A DNA stretch of 60,879 nt, taken from assembly GCF_014836955.1 (NCBI RefSeq), contig NZ_JACSPV010000026.1:1-60879 (forward strand), written 5' to 3'. Both the position numbers and the translations under genes were made by a program. The stretch is from Bacillus norwichensis (GTDB lineage: Bacteria; Bacillota; Bacilli; Bacillales; Bacillaceae_C). The notes under the pieces are model-generated. The model did not search any database and was not told the origin of the DNA. It was given only the letters and a program-made list of their open reading frames with translations. Below, piece after piece: positions 29,163 through 39,544 of this stretch (the stretch's first letter is position 1; every line of letters begins with the position of its first letter).

Positions 29163-30413
29163 ATGGATGAGAAAAAGTCATATAAGAAAATAGAAGTTAA
29201 AGATGTGACCAAAATTTTTGGCAAACATACAAAAAAAGCGTTGCAGCTTTTGGATGCCGGAAAAACCAAAGCAGACATCCTGGAGTCAACGGGTGCAACT
29301 GTCGGGGTCAAAAATGCAACATTCGATGTCTATGATGGTGAGATATTTGTCATCATGGGGCTTTCCGGCAGTGGAAAGTCGACTCTTGTCAGGATGCTGA
29401 ATCGACTGATCGAACCGACGGCAGGACATGTATTCCTGGATGGCGCGGATATCGTATCCCTGAATAAAGAAGAACTGCGGAAAGTAAGAAGAGAAAAGAT
29501 CGGCATGGTCTTTCAAAAATTCGCACTCTTCCCCCACCGAACCATACTGGAGAACACGGAATATGGGTTGGAGGTCCAAGGGGTGAGCAAAGAAGCACGG
29601 GATATAAAGGCAAGAGAGTCATTGAAACTCGTCGGACTCGAAGGTTATGAAAGCCAGTATCCAGATCAACTGAGCGGTGGAATGCAACAGAGAGTCGGGC
29701 TTGCAAGAGCGCTTGCCAATGACCCGGATATTTTGCTCATGGACGAGGCATTCAGTGCACTCGACCCGCTGATTCGGAAAGATATGCAAAACGAATTGAT
29801 TCAATTACACGATGAAATGGGCAAAACAATCATTTTCATCACACATGATCTGAATGAAGCGCTGCGGATTGGTGACAGGATCGCATTGATGAGAGACGGA
29901 CAGATTGTCCAGATAGGCACACCAGAAGAGATATTGATGAATCCATCCAACAAATATGTTGAGCGGTTCGTTGAGGATGTGGACCTCTCCCGTGTATTGA
30001 CAGCGAGCCACATCATGAAACAGGCGGAAAGTGTACAATTGGACAGAGGACCAAGGGTTGCACTAAGACTAATGAAGCACCATGGCATTTCTTCCATCTA
30101 TATAGTCGATAAACAAAATCGCTTGCTCGGAGCAGTGACCGCTCAGGATGCCAATAAAGCATTTGAACAGGGCAAGTCGCTGAAGGATGTCCTCATTGAA
30201 AACATTTCTGCTGTGAAGGTAGACACCCTCCTTTCTGATCTCTTCAATCTCGTTTCAACCGCATCAATTCCTGTTGCTGTAGTAGATGAGAAACATAGAC
30301 TGCAAGGGATCATTATCCGCGGAGCCCTCATCGGCGCTATGTCTGGTGATAATGAGTTTATTAATGAACAATCCGAATCAATGGCCAGCAATCATATGCG
30401 GGAGGTGCATTAG
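29163..30413 (+). CDS. opuAA: Glycine betaine ABC transporter, ATP-binding subunit
   Basis: A 416-residue ATPase of the OpuA/ProU osmoprotectant importer. Walker A GLSGSGKST, signature LSGGMQQRVGLARAL, Walker B ILLMDEAFSALD and the H-loop FITHD are all present. Two CBS domains follow (about 285-400), which sense ionic strength in OpuA homologues. I start at ATG 29163, 6 nt after AAGGGGTG; a GTG at 29154 overlaps that site. The permease gene begins directly at the stop. Confidence 0.95.
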   Translation: MDEKKSYKKIEVKDVTKIFGKHTKKALQLLDAGKTKADILESTGATVGVKNATFDVYDGEIFVIMGLSGSGKSTLVRMLNRLIEPTAGHVFLDGADIVSLNKEELRKVRREKIGMVFQKFALFPHRTILENTEYGLEVQGVSKEARDIKARESLKLVGLEGYESQYPDQLSGGMQQRVGLARALANDPDILLMDEAFSALDPLIRKDMQNELIQLHDEMGKTIIFITHDLNEALRIGDRIALMRDGQIVQIGTPEEILMNPSNKYVERFVEDVDLSRVLTASHIMKQAESVQLDRGPRVALRLMKHHGISSIYIVDKQNRLLGAVTAQDANKAFEQGKSLKDVLIENISAVKVDTLLSDLFNLVSTASIPVAVVDEKHRLQGIIIRGALIGAMSGDNEFINEQSESMASNHMREVH

Positions 30414-32173
<1,760 letters not shown>

Positions 32174-32201
32174 TGATGAAAGGAGCTCCTTTTAATATGG
32201 T

Positions 32202-32254
32202 ACCTGTAGCTAGGACACTTGAAAAAGAGTGTTTTATCTACAGGTATTTTTTTA
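32202..32254 (+). terminator. Terminator of opuA operon
   Basis: ACCTGTAG and CTACAGGT form the base of a long hairpin with a second paired block (GGACACTT / AGAGTGTTTT), followed by ATTTTTTT. Confidence 0.85.
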
Positions 32255-32546
32255 TATACTTGAATTTCAAGATATGGGGAATAAGGGGACAACATGAGTA
32301 AGATAACATTTACACCTAGAGATAAAAACACTTCAAAATTCAGGATACAGTGAAGGAAGTCAAATATTTATTAATAAAATTGGCGAATTAACCGAAAGCC
32401 AAAAGAAGAAAAAAGTCGGAAAGCTGTATTAGGAGAAACAGGACAAGGAATTGCCCTCTTGTCCGGCTCAGTGAGGTGGAACCCTGAAACACGAGGAAAA
32501 AAGGCAATATCCAACTCCTGTTTTTTACTCTTCGGGTAACTCTGAA
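32255..32546. other. Gene debris, no intact frame
   Basis: A start-like ATGAGTAAGATAACATTTAC at 32294 opens a frame that stops after about 19 codons, and protein-like stretches in other frames follow. It looks like decayed coding DNA; no family is recognisable. Confidence 0.4.
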
Positions 32547-32840
32547 CTAATCGCTGTTTTTCGCATATTGCTTCTGAGATTTGCCGATTGCTGCTTTGAA
32601 GTCTTTGCTAAAATGGGCTTGATCGAAATAGCCTAGATCCATCGCCAATTGAGTCATATCCACTCCACGTTCTATTAACTCGATTGCCTCATGCATTCGA
32701 TGACGCCGAATAACCCATTTAGGGCTCACACTAATATATTGATTGAACCAACGTTGTAATGTCCTCTTGGAAATGCCGAACGGATCGACTAAGTGTTCAA
32801 CTTTAGTGATGTCAGCATTATAAACGACCTTATCAATCAC
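32547..32840 (-). pseudogene. AraC-family regulator, C-terminal fragment
   Basis: Only the DNA-binding region survives: FGISKRTLQRWFNQYI and LAMDLGYFDQAHFSKDFK are the two AraC helix-turn-helix units. Full-length proteins of this type have about 270 residues, so some 170 N-terminal residues are missing. Upstream sequence switches to unrelated coding-like DNA on the other strand near 32845, implying a deletion junction. Confidence 0.75.
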
Positions 32841-32849
32841 TTCATTGAT

Positions 32850-33062
32850 GTTTTAAGTTTTAATGATGATCTTCTGGGTATGAAGCCTAACTGTTCATAT
32901 TTTATGGATATATTGCGTGTAGAAGAGGAATTTGAGTATGATTATCCTGATATGCTCGCGATACGAGACTATGTTCAAGAAATATTATCTACTGCAGATA
33001 TTGATGAGAAGCTTCCAAACTTAAAAAATACTGATTTTAATTACTTGTCTCAGGATAGATAA
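32850..33062 (+). pseudogene. C-terminal fragment of an unknown protein
   Basis: An acidic 70-residue reading (SFNDDLLGMKPNCSYFMDIL, ending NYLSQDR) looks like real protein but has no ribosome site, and its apparent start lies inside the AraC fragment. Most likely the 3' end of a gene truncated at the same junction. Not recognised. Confidence 0.4.
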
Positions 33063-33130
33063 TGCCATATCCAGTGATTTCAGCATGATGAATGAGACGC
33101 TTTTCTTGGCTCGTCATTTAACACAGCGAT

Positions 33131-33159
33131 AAAACAAGCCCGGCGATTGTCCGGGTTTT
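33131..33159 (-). terminator. Terminator of the 33158-33322 gene
   Basis: On the minus strand AACCCGG and CCGGGCTTGTTTT pair directly after the stop codon. It can also act on the plus strand (CCGGGTTTTA). Confidence 0.65.
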
Positions 33160-33322
33160 AGTATTTAGGGAAGTGGCTCCGGCTGAAGATTGGTGCTTCT
33201 TCTTTTGGCATAAGGGGTGGCGTTCCGGCCTCAGGTAGAAAATAGATACTTATATAAATAATGATAAACGGAGTAACAAAACATAACAAAAATAATAAAG
33301 TAATGAAGCTCGCAATGGACAT
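33158..33322 (-). CDS. Small membrane protein (54 aa)
   Basis: Found by direct reading. One strongly hydrophobic helix (about 5-29, starting SIASFITLLFLLCFVTPF) is followed by a proline-rich tail PEAGTPPLMPKEEAP. The ribosome site is weak (AGGATTTGAAG), but a terminator follows the stop immediately, which supports a gene. Not recognised. Confidence 0.5.
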   Translation of the reverse strand: MSIASFITLLFLLCFVTPFIIIYISIYFLPEAGTPPLMPKEEAPIFSRSHFPKY

Positions 33323-33582
33323 GTTTAAGAACTTCAAATCCTATCAATTCCTTTCACAGGATATCTCGAACAAGCAAATTCCATCTATTGTAGGGTAGCA
33401 AGTTAAGCTGAATGAAATTCTCTACAAATTTCTACTTCTGCTGTTATGAACATTAAATTCATATTTCTTTTTTTAACATAAGGATACATGCTGATTAAAA
33501 ACAGATGAAAGTGAAATCTGGTCTACTCCTCGTTGTTATAATGGGTTTCTGAATAAATTCGGAACTTCGGGAGGTCAGAATA

Positions 33583-33801
33583 TTGATTTCAATACGAAAG
33601 CAGGGACTGGTTGCATTTTCTATTCTGCTACTTGCAGCATGCAGCCCGGCTCAGGAAAATGCTTTAGATGAACTTCTTTCTGAAAATCAGAAAAAAACAA
33701 CTGAATCTAATCAAAATATAGAAGAGCATCCAGCGTGGAATGACAGTCCAGCTGAACCTGTGATTGGTGAGAGTACTATCGAGCCACCAATAAGCAAGTG
33801 A
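33583..33801 (+). CDS. Small lipoprotein
   Basis: A 72-residue precursor with a signal peptide ending in lipobox LLAAC (residue 20 is the lipidated cysteine). The mature 53 residues are polar and acidic, without a recognised domain. The TTG start follows GGGAGGTC at good spacing. A weak hairpin (GGACTT..AAGTCC, 33808-33852) may terminate it. Confidence 0.65.
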   Translation: MISIRKQGLVAFSILLLAACSPAQENALDELLSENQKKTTESNQNIEEHPAWNDSPAEPVIGESTIEPPISK

Positions 33802-33978
33802 TTAACGATACGGACTTGTAAAAGTCCTTTTAAAAATGTCTAAAAGTCCGTTTCTTCTGTTTACTTCCATATTGGTTTCATATTCTTGTATGGGTTCAGT
33901 TGCTTTATCACTCTCACAACATCTCAAGAACCATTTATATTACATAATCGGAAAAGCCTTTGTTTGTAAAATTGTCTT

Positions 33979-35181
33979 TTATTCAGACCGCTGTAAATAA
34001 TTGGGAGAGGTCACTTCACGTATAAAAATTATTGCGTCATAATGATCTTGTGGGTAAAGAGCCATTGGATAAAAACCTGAAAATCCTGATTCCAATAACC
34101 ACCATCTTCTTTTGAACCACATTTTTTTATCGGCGCTTTGCTCTCTAACATCCAATGGAATAAATAAGTCTGATTCTGATGTCTCATATAGTAATGACTC
34201 TAAATGCCTTTTTTTCTTAATGTCTATTTCTAATTCAACCCGTAATTGCGTCGCAAATTTTCCATTACCAGCATAAAGTCCAATTACAAAAATGTCTTCA
34301 GGATACTTTTTTTGCAACCAATATCCAACTGATTTAATCCCTAATAATTTGGCCATTAAGGGGCGTTTTTTCCGTATATGAAAATTATGAGCCCAAACAA
34401 TAATCTTCTCATTTTTATAATAGTGATTCATCAGCCACTCTAAATTTTGAAACATATTAAACCCTCTTTGGATCCCAGAGGACAGATAACCTTTTAAGTT
34501 CACCTGTAACCATTGTAATCTATTTTGCATCCCTCGTTGGATTAATAGTAGCATCCTTTGTATTTCAGGGTTCTTGTAGTTTTTCTGTTTGATTTTTAAC
34601 AACTTTAATAAGTTTTCATATTCTTGAATGGCTACCTTCATTCTCTTTTTCAAAGGTTTTGTTATTTTTATCAACATTTCATCTTGCAATTCAAAATAAT
34701 GTTTTTCAACTGCTCTCATAGATTCATATAACTCATAATCCGTGTGATCCTTTATCCAATCTAACATAAGCTCAGATATTAAAGGATAAGTAGGCTGGGG
34801 ATCCATTCCACCAAGTATTATAGTCTGGGCCCATTCCTCGGAAAACAGCGGTATCATTTCTTCGTTATGGTAAATATCTAATAAGCTGTTTTGGATTTGT
34901 TTCTCAGGGGAGTCATTACTTAAAAACTGTCTACAGAGAGTTGCTTCCAAAAGTCCGCTTTCAAATATAACAATGTTAAACCCATGATTTTGACATAAAT
35001 AACGGATTAAGTCAGTTTTGATCGTGAAATAGTCTGCTATTCCGTGTGAATTTTCACCAAGAAGTATTATTCGCTTGTCTTTTATAAAGCGGTCGATAAA
35101 TGAAAAGTCATTACCTTCTTTTATTTCAGAAGCAGTTCTTTTAATTTGTTCCTTCCAGTGATTTCTAGTATTTTCTCTCAT
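33979..35181 (-). CDS. Erythromycin esterase-like protein
   Basis: A roughly 400-residue protein of the Ere/succinoglycan-biosynthesis esterase fold. IILLGENSHGIADYF near the N-terminus contains the catalytic Glu-His pair, and IVWAHNFHIRKK near 270 and the R-rich helices match the family. Chromosomal homologues in Bacillus are mostly of unknown substrate, so macrolide resistance should not be assumed. I prefer ATG 35181, 5 nt after GAGGG; ATG 35193 is an alternative start (404 aa). Confidence 0.82.
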   Translation of the reverse strand: MRENTRNHWKEQIKRTASEIKEGNDFSFIDRFIKDKRIILLGENSHGIADYFTIKTDLIRYLCQNHGFNIVIFESGLLEATLCRQFLSNDSPEKQIQNSLLDIYHNEEMIPLFSEEWAQTIILGGMDPQPTYPLISELMLDWIKDHTDYELYESMRAVEKHYFELQDEMLIKITKPLKKRMKVAIQEYENLLKLLKIKQKNYKNPEIQRMLLLIQRGMQNRLQWLQVNLKGYLSSGIQRGFNMFQNLEWLMNHYYKNEKIIVWAHNFHIRKKRPLMAKLLGIKSVGYWLQKKYPEDIFVIGLYAGNGKFATQLRVELEIDIKKKRHLESLLYETSESDLFIPLDVREQSADKKMWFKRRWWLLESGFSGFYPMALYPQDHYDAIIFIREVTSPNYLQRSE

Positions 35182-35650
35182 TTCATCCCTCATTCAAGAA
35201 TGACTATAATATTAAAAAATTAAGTAAATCTATCATAAATAATCCGATGCAGCACTAGTATCATTAACGAAGAACATCTTTTTCACTTTCCCACACATTC
35301 GGGAAGTATATACCGTTCTATTTGTATTGATGATATATCAATACTACTATTGTTTTAATAAATATTCCAATGAATAATCTGATTTATGCATTAATTATAT
35401 TTAATTAAGAAAAAGGTGATTTCACAAGTGCCTGTGTCCTTGGCAAGGTGAAGATTTCTGACCGAAAAATCGGAGAGCGGCTGCCAAAATATCAATCGAA
35501 TGTAAGAGAAGTTTTTTTGTGAAAAAATACCTTGAAAGAAAAATTTGAATTAGGTCAATTAACATTTAATTACCGGTGAAATGCCGTTTTTGTTATAATC
35601 TTGATGGGCGGTATCGTTATTGAACTGCACCGACGAATGGCTATTTTAAC

Positions 35651-35800
35651 TTCATTCAGCAGAATCATCCACTTCTTTATGTGGGTGAGTTGAATGCGTA
35701 TTTCAGTAGGGGTTTAAACCTCGGCTGAATAAAGTTAAGCCTCCGGCGGATGCCACACTAAAGCTCGATAAAATCTAGGCGCATTTGATAAAGGGTTATC
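35651..35800 (+). repeat. Dispersed structured repeat, copy 2
   Basis: Same block order as copy 1: TTCATTCAGCAGAA, a CCACTTCTTTATGTGG hairpin, TTCAG..GGGTTTAAACCT..GCTGAATAAAGTT, AAGCCTCCGGCGGATGCC, and CTCGATAAAATCTAGGCGC. It lies in the presumed leader of panD, downstream of a TATAAT at about 35597. Confidence 0.8.
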
Positions 35801-35808
35801 TGCCCGGA

Positions 35809-35890
35809 TCCGTCATCGGACAGGGACAGAAGGGTGAAAAGCAAACGTGTAGACTCAGGCTCCTTCTGCCTTCTTGCCGGGATTCTTTTT
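35809..35890 (+). other. Structured leader before panD
   Basis: CCCGG (about 35812) pairs with CCGGG (about 35877). Inside are the hairpin TCCG-TCAT-CGGA and a 7-bp stem CAGAAGG / CCTTCTG around a 22-nt loop. The outer stem is followed by ATTCTTTTTT, so the whole may act as a terminator or a regulated leader. Known pan-motif RNAs occur upstream of pantothenate genes in Firmicutes, but I could not match this one with confidence. Confidence 0.45.
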
Positions 35891-35929
35891 TCAATGATGA
35901 ATCCGTTTTGAATAACAGGAGGAATGAAA

Positions 35930-36313
35930 ATGTACAGAACAATGATGAATGGAAAAATCCATCGTGCACAAGTGACTGAAGCTAATTTAAATTATGTAGG
36001 CAGTATTACGATTGATGAGGACATTTTAGATGCAGTCGGTATGACAGCAAATGAAAAAGTACAGATTGTAAACAACAATAATGGTGCCCGCTTGGAGACA
36101 TATATCATTCCAGGCGAAAGAGGGAGCGGGATCATCTGTTTAAACGGAGCTGCTGCCCGTCTTGTGCAGGAAGGTGATATTGTAATCATTATTTCCTATA
36201 TTCTTATCCCGGAAGAAAAAGTAGCTTCACATCAACCGAAAGTTGCCATTATGGATGAAAACAACTGTATTAAAGAAATTCTAACGGCTGAACCGGAAAA
36301 TACAATATTGTAA
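35930..36313 (+). CDS. panD: Aspartate 1-decarboxylase
   Basis: Makes beta-alanine for pantothenate synthesis. The 127-residue proenzyme self-cleaves at Gly24-Ser25 (NYVGSITID) to create the pyruvoyl group. [12 protein letters not shown] near 73 is the other family hallmark. ATG 35930 lies 7 nt after AGGAGG and gives the family N-terminus MYRTMM; the ATG at 35924 is too close. panB and panC are not adjacent, unlike in B. subtilis. Confidence 0.96.
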   Translation: MYRTMMNGKIHRAQVTEANLNYVGSITIDEDILDAVGMTANEKVQIVNNNNGARLETYIIPGERGSGIICLNGAAARLVQEGDIVIIISYILIPEEKVASHQPKVAIMDENNCIKEILTAEPENTIL

Positions 36314-36315
36314 TT

Positions 36316-36364
36316 AAACACTTACGCCAACAGCTCGATATTCGTTGCGCGTAAGTGTTTTTTG
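36316..36364 (+). terminator. Terminator after panD
   Basis: AAACACTTACGC and GCGTAAGTGTTT form a perfect 12-bp stem, followed by TTT. Confidence 0.85.
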
Positions 36365-36548
36365 TATGGAATGAAACGTCCAAATAACAGCTACCCAGGA
36401 ATACTCTATTCATGACATTTTCAGCATTTTATCGGTAGCTAGGCAGGAGTACATTGGAATAATCAATAAAAAATTAATGATAAACATTAAATTTTTATTG
36501 ATTTAAATTAAATTTCTAGTACAATAATATTGTGAAAGGGGAATGTGT

Positions 36549-37187
36549 ATGAATGAGACAGCCGCAGCCAAACATTTCAAGCAGTTCGTTCAGTTTTTAA
36601 TTGTTATTTTAAATATCCTGTTATTTTTCTGCCTTCTAGGGATGACGCTGATTGTTGTATCGCTGTTTGCCATTGGCTTTTTCCCAATAGAAGCGATACA
36701 AAATGTATTCGTAGAGGAAAGCGTTCATTTGTCCATTCATATAGAGGCCTTTAAAATAATCGTGGATCGAGATTTTGCGCATTATTTTCTCGATGAAAAG
36801 CGTTATCTCGTTCAAGCTTTGCTCATCGTGCTGATATTGATAGGTATTGTTTTCATTATTCTTAGGCAGCTACGTACATTAGTTCAAAATATTCGAAGCG
36901 GTATGATTTTCTCCGGGAGAAATAGTAAACAGATGAAACGAATTGCCTATATGATCATCTTTTTAAGTATTACGATTCGACCGCTGAAGACGTATTTTCT
37001 CTATTCAGTTGGAAAAATGCTGTCTTTGGATATATTGCTTCCCCAAGTTGAGTGGATTCAGAGTGTTCAATATCAACTCTTTGCCATTGATTGGTCCTTA
37101 TTGCTATCTGGAATCTTATTATGGATTTTTTCAAAAATCTTCAGTTACGGTGCTTTTTTGCAGGAAGAATATGACGCTACTGTCTAG
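36549..37187 (+). CDS. DUF2975 membrane protein (YoaS-like)
   Basis: A 212-residue protein with four hydrophobic segments (about 15-42, 85-105, 130-150, 180-200). The DUF2975 family is typically encoded just before a short Cro/CI-like regulator, exactly as here (14 bp gap). Its function is unknown; the pair resembles yoaS-yozG. I use ATG 36549, 7 nt after AAAGGGG, rather than 36543, which overlaps that site. Confidence 0.8.
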   Translation: MNETAAAKHFKQFVQFLIVILNILLFFCLLGMTLIVVSLFAIGFFPIEAIQNVFVEESVHLSIHIEAFKIIVDRDFAHYFLDEKRYLVQALLIVLILIGIVFIILRQLRTLVQNIRSGMIFSGRNSKQMKRIAYMIIFLSITIRPLKTYFLYSVGKMLSLDILLPQVEWIQSVQYQLFAIDWSLLLSGILLWIFSKIFSYGAFLQEEYDATV

Positions 37188-37200
37188 GAAGTGATGAGTT

Positions 37201-37422
37201 ATGCCAATTATTGTTCGGTTAGACCGTGTCTTGGCGGATCGTAAAATGCAGTTGAATCAATTAGCGGAAAAGGTAGACATATCAATTGTGAATCTTTCCA
37301 ATTTGAAGACTGGCAAAGTGAAAGCCATTCGCTTCTCAACATTGAATGTGATTTGTAAAGCATTGGACTGTCAACCTGGAGATATTTTGGAATATGTGGA
37401 AGATATTGAGGAAAGTGAATAG
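37201..37422 (+). CDS. Cro/CI-type helix-turn-helix regulator (YozG-like)
   Basis: A 73-residue XRE-family protein consisting almost only of the HTH: MQLNQLAEKVDISIVNLSNLK with RFSTLNVICKALDCQPGDIL, the standard C-terminal half of the domain. Paired with the DUF2975 membrane protein; such pairs may couple a membrane signal to autoregulation. Confidence 0.88.
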   Translation: MPIIVRLDRVLADRKMQLNQLAEKVDISIVNLSNLKTGKVKAIRFSTLNVICKALDCQPGDILEYVEDIEESE

Positions 37423-37484
37423 AAGTAAGTTGGGTCAGGGAGTTGTCTCATCTTTAAAAAAATAATCAATATGGAGGCAATTAT

Positions 37485-38096
37485 ATGACTATACTTATTA
37501 GTGCTTTCATACAGTTATTCATTTTTACCGTCATTCCATTCTTGTGGTGGTTGATCGTGAATAAACGACGGGAGCCATTTCTCTCCTGGATCGGGTTGAA
37601 GAAACCAATTATTGATCACAAAAAACAATGGTGGATTACATTTGTTGCAACATTGTTATTGTTATGCGGCCCTTTATTTTTCGTCTTAACCATGCGTATA
37701 GATACAGAGGCCGTTGCTGCCTCTCAGTTTGCCGGCCTTGGGGCAAAAGCAATCATTCCTTCACTCATCTTTTCCTATTTGCAAACGGGTTTGTCTGAGG
37801 AAATTCTTTTCCGTGGATTTATAGGCAAACGTTGCATTCGTGCATTTGGATTTGCCAAGGGGAACTTCATTCAAGCAACATGCTTTGGACTTGTCCACGG
37901 CTTGATGTTTGTGTTTTTGACGGATGTGACAGGGACGATTTTAATTACTGTCATCACAGGCATTGCTGGCTGGCTTATGGGGTGGATAAATGAAAAATTA
38001 TCAAAGGGATCTATTGTTTCTAGCTGGTTGCTACACGGAAGTACGAATATGATTCCATCCGTCCTTATTATGTTCTCTATTATCGGCGCAAATTAA
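37485..38096 (+). CDS. CPBP-family intramembrane metalloprotease
   Basis: A 203-residue polytopic protein with the Abi/CAAX protease motifs SEEILFRGF (EExxxR) near 107, FGLVHGL near 137 and WLLHGSTN near 188. Members process prenylated or bacteriocin peptides or act in signalling; the substrate here is unknown. ATG follows ATGGAGGC. Confidence 0.87.
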   Translation: MTILISAFIQLFIFTVIPFLWWLIVNKRREPFLSWIGLKKPIIDHKKQWWITFVATLLLLCGPLFFVLTMRIDTEAVAASQFAGLGAKAIIPSLIFSYLQTGLSEEILFRGFIGKRCIRAFGFAKGNFIQATCFGLVHGLMFVFLTDVTGTILITVITGIAGWLMGWINEKLSKGSIVSSWLLHGSTNMIPSVLIMFSIIGAN

Positions 38097-38248
38097 GATT
38101 TAGAAAGTAAATTACGGAAAAGTTAGAAATTTTTATGACAAATTATTAAAAGCTCCTGTTAACGAACCCGCTTAATTCCACATATTTCTAGCTTTATTAC
38201 AAAATTAATAGTTTAATAGAGATAATAATTGAAAAAGGAGATGTACAT

Positions 38249-38695
38249 ATGGATCTTTCTTATCATGAAATTATTGTTGCTATTGATGGGTCAAAGCCTT
38301 CGGACTGGGCTTTCAAAAAAGCGATTGAGGTAGCCAAAAGAAACGACGCAACCTTGAATCTAGTTCATGTAGTAGATACAAGTTATTACCGCGGTATTGA
38401 AATGTACGATATGAATTTTACTAAGAAGGCCCTTAGTCAAGCTCAGGAGCTACTAGATCGCTATGCTCAGCAGGCAAAGGAACAAGGTCTTGACAAAGTG
38501 GAAACTATTGTTGAAGAGGGCTCTCCAAAAACAGTTATTACAAAGCACGCAGCCAAAAAAGTCAATGCAGATTTAATCATCTGCGGGGCAACAGGAATCA
38601 ATGCAGTGGAAAGAATGTTCCTTGGGAGTGTTTCCGAGCATATTACTCGCCATGCTAAGTGTGATGTTCTCGTCGTTAGAACTGAGAAAGAATAA
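38249..38695 (+). CDS. Universal stress protein, UspA family
   Basis: A 148-residue UspA fold starting IIVAIDGSKPSDWAFKKA and ending with the ATP-binding signature GATGINAVERMFLGSVSEHI (G-x2-G-x9-G-S). Likely ATP-binding. ATG follows AAAAAGGAGATG. It is a single gene bounded by a terminator. Confidence 0.92.
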   Translation: MDLSYHEIIVAIDGSKPSDWAFKKAIEVAKRNDATLNLVHVVDTSYYRGIEMYDMNFTKKALSQAQELLDRYAQQAKEQGLDKVETIVEEGSPKTVITKHAAKKVNADLIICGATGINAVERMFLGSVSEHITRHAKCDVLVVRTEKE

Positions 38696-38720
38696 ACAGA
38701 TTAGATAAACCGAGCCATTA

Positions 38721-38755
38721 GAGATCACCTAAAAAACAAGGTGGTCTCTTTTTAT
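38721..38755 (+). terminator. Terminator after the universal stress protein gene
   Basis: GAGATCACC and GGTGGTCTC pair around an A-rich loop, followed by TTTTTATTTT. Confidence 0.88.
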
Positions 38756-38777
38756 TTTATATTTTGAAAATTTAGTA

Positions 38778-38806
38778 TTGACAATAAATTATGACCTGTA
38801 TATAAT
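38778..38806 (+). promoter_or_regulatory. Consensus sigma-A promoter of the xanthine dehydrogenase operon
   Basis: TTGACA, exactly 17 nt, TATAAT: full consensus at both boxes. A transcript starting near 38812 would reach the riboswitch aptamer 40 nt later. Such a strong constitutive promoter implies control mainly by the riboswitch. Confidence 0.9.
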
Positions 38807-38850
38807 GTAGGCAAAATCATCAAGTTTATGCTGACTTTTTAAATAGGCCA

Positions 38851-38958
38851 TTTTCGTATAACCCCACTGTTGGTGTGGGGGTTTCTACAGGGAACCGTAA
38901 ACCTTAGCTACGAAAAGGCGCTTTCTTAATTTTGAAGGCTCCTTTTTGTAGCTTTTTT
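38851..38958 (+). promoter_or_regulatory. Purine riboswitch with terminator expression platform
   Basis: Aptamer parts: P1 TTTTCGT (38851-38857) with ACGAAAA (38910-38916), J1/2 ATAA, P2 CCCCAC/GTGGGG, L2 TGTTGGT, J2/3 GTTTCTAC, P3 AGGG/CCTT and L3 AACCGTAAA. L2 GG and L3 CC give the kissing loop. The base at the position of C74 is C, pointing to guanine, hypoxanthine or xanthine rather than adenine. The 3' strand of P1 is also the 5' arm of a perfect 13-bp terminator (38906-38918 with 38941-38953, then T7). Ligand binding should therefore prevent termination. Confidence 0.92.
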
Positions 38959-39058
38959 TATTGCCAGTAACTTCACTTCGGTTCCTCCAGTAACTCCCCA
39001 AAATCTGATTTCATACAACGTAAAATGGCCCTATACAAAATGTATGGAGGTTGATCTT

Positions 39059-39544
39059 TTGAAAATGATCGAATTCAAGGTCAATGGGCAGAAAACCTCT
39101 GTTACCTGTCCGCCCAGCCAACCGCTCCTTGACGTTCTGCGTAATGAATTGCAATTAACTGGCAGTAAGGAATGCTGTGGTAAGGGAGAGTGCGGCTCAT
39201 GTACTGTTCTAGTCAATGGGGTTGCCGTTTGCTCTTGTCTTATGTTGATAGGACAAATTGAAAACCAGAACGTTGTCACGATTGAAGGAATCGGACAGAC
39301 AGCAAAAATGGATCCCATTCAGCAGGCTTTCTGCGACGAGGGAGCTACCCAATGCGGATACTGTACGCCAGGATTCATCGTCATGGCCAGGTCGTTTTTG
39401 GATAGTATCGATCATATACCGACGGCTAACGAAGTTATGAAAGCATTGAGTGGAAATCTTTGCCGATGCACAGGGTATTCAAAAATCATCAAAGCTGTAC
39501 AGGCAGCGGCCAAAAAACAATCATTGCAGGAGATATCTAATTGA
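39059..39544 (+). CDS. pucE: Xanthine dehydrogenase, [2Fe-2S] subunit
   Basis: A 161-residue electron-transfer subunit of a molybdenum hydroxylase. The plant-type cluster ligands are in CCGKGECGSC (about 41-50) with a further cysteine at VCSC; the second cluster ligands are CGYCTPGF and LCRCTGY. The TTG start at 39059 lies 8 nt after GGAGG; the ATG at 39044 precedes that site. It is first in the riboswitch-controlled operon. The order differs from the B. subtilis puc operon but the same parts are present. Confidence 0.9.
   Translation: MKMIEFKVNGQKTSVTCPPSQPLLDVLRNELQLTGSKECCGKGECGSCTVLVNGVAVCSCLMLIGQIENQNVVTIEGIGQTAKMDPIQQAFCDEGATQCGYCTPGFIVMARSFLDSIDHIPTANEVMKALSGNLCRCTGYSKIIKAVQAAAKKQSLQEISN

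Noticed and set aside
33979-35181. Acquired macrolide resistance gene
   Set aside because: The erythromycin-esterase fold is clear, but chromosomal Bacillus homologues are mostly uncharacterised and no mobile context surrounds it.
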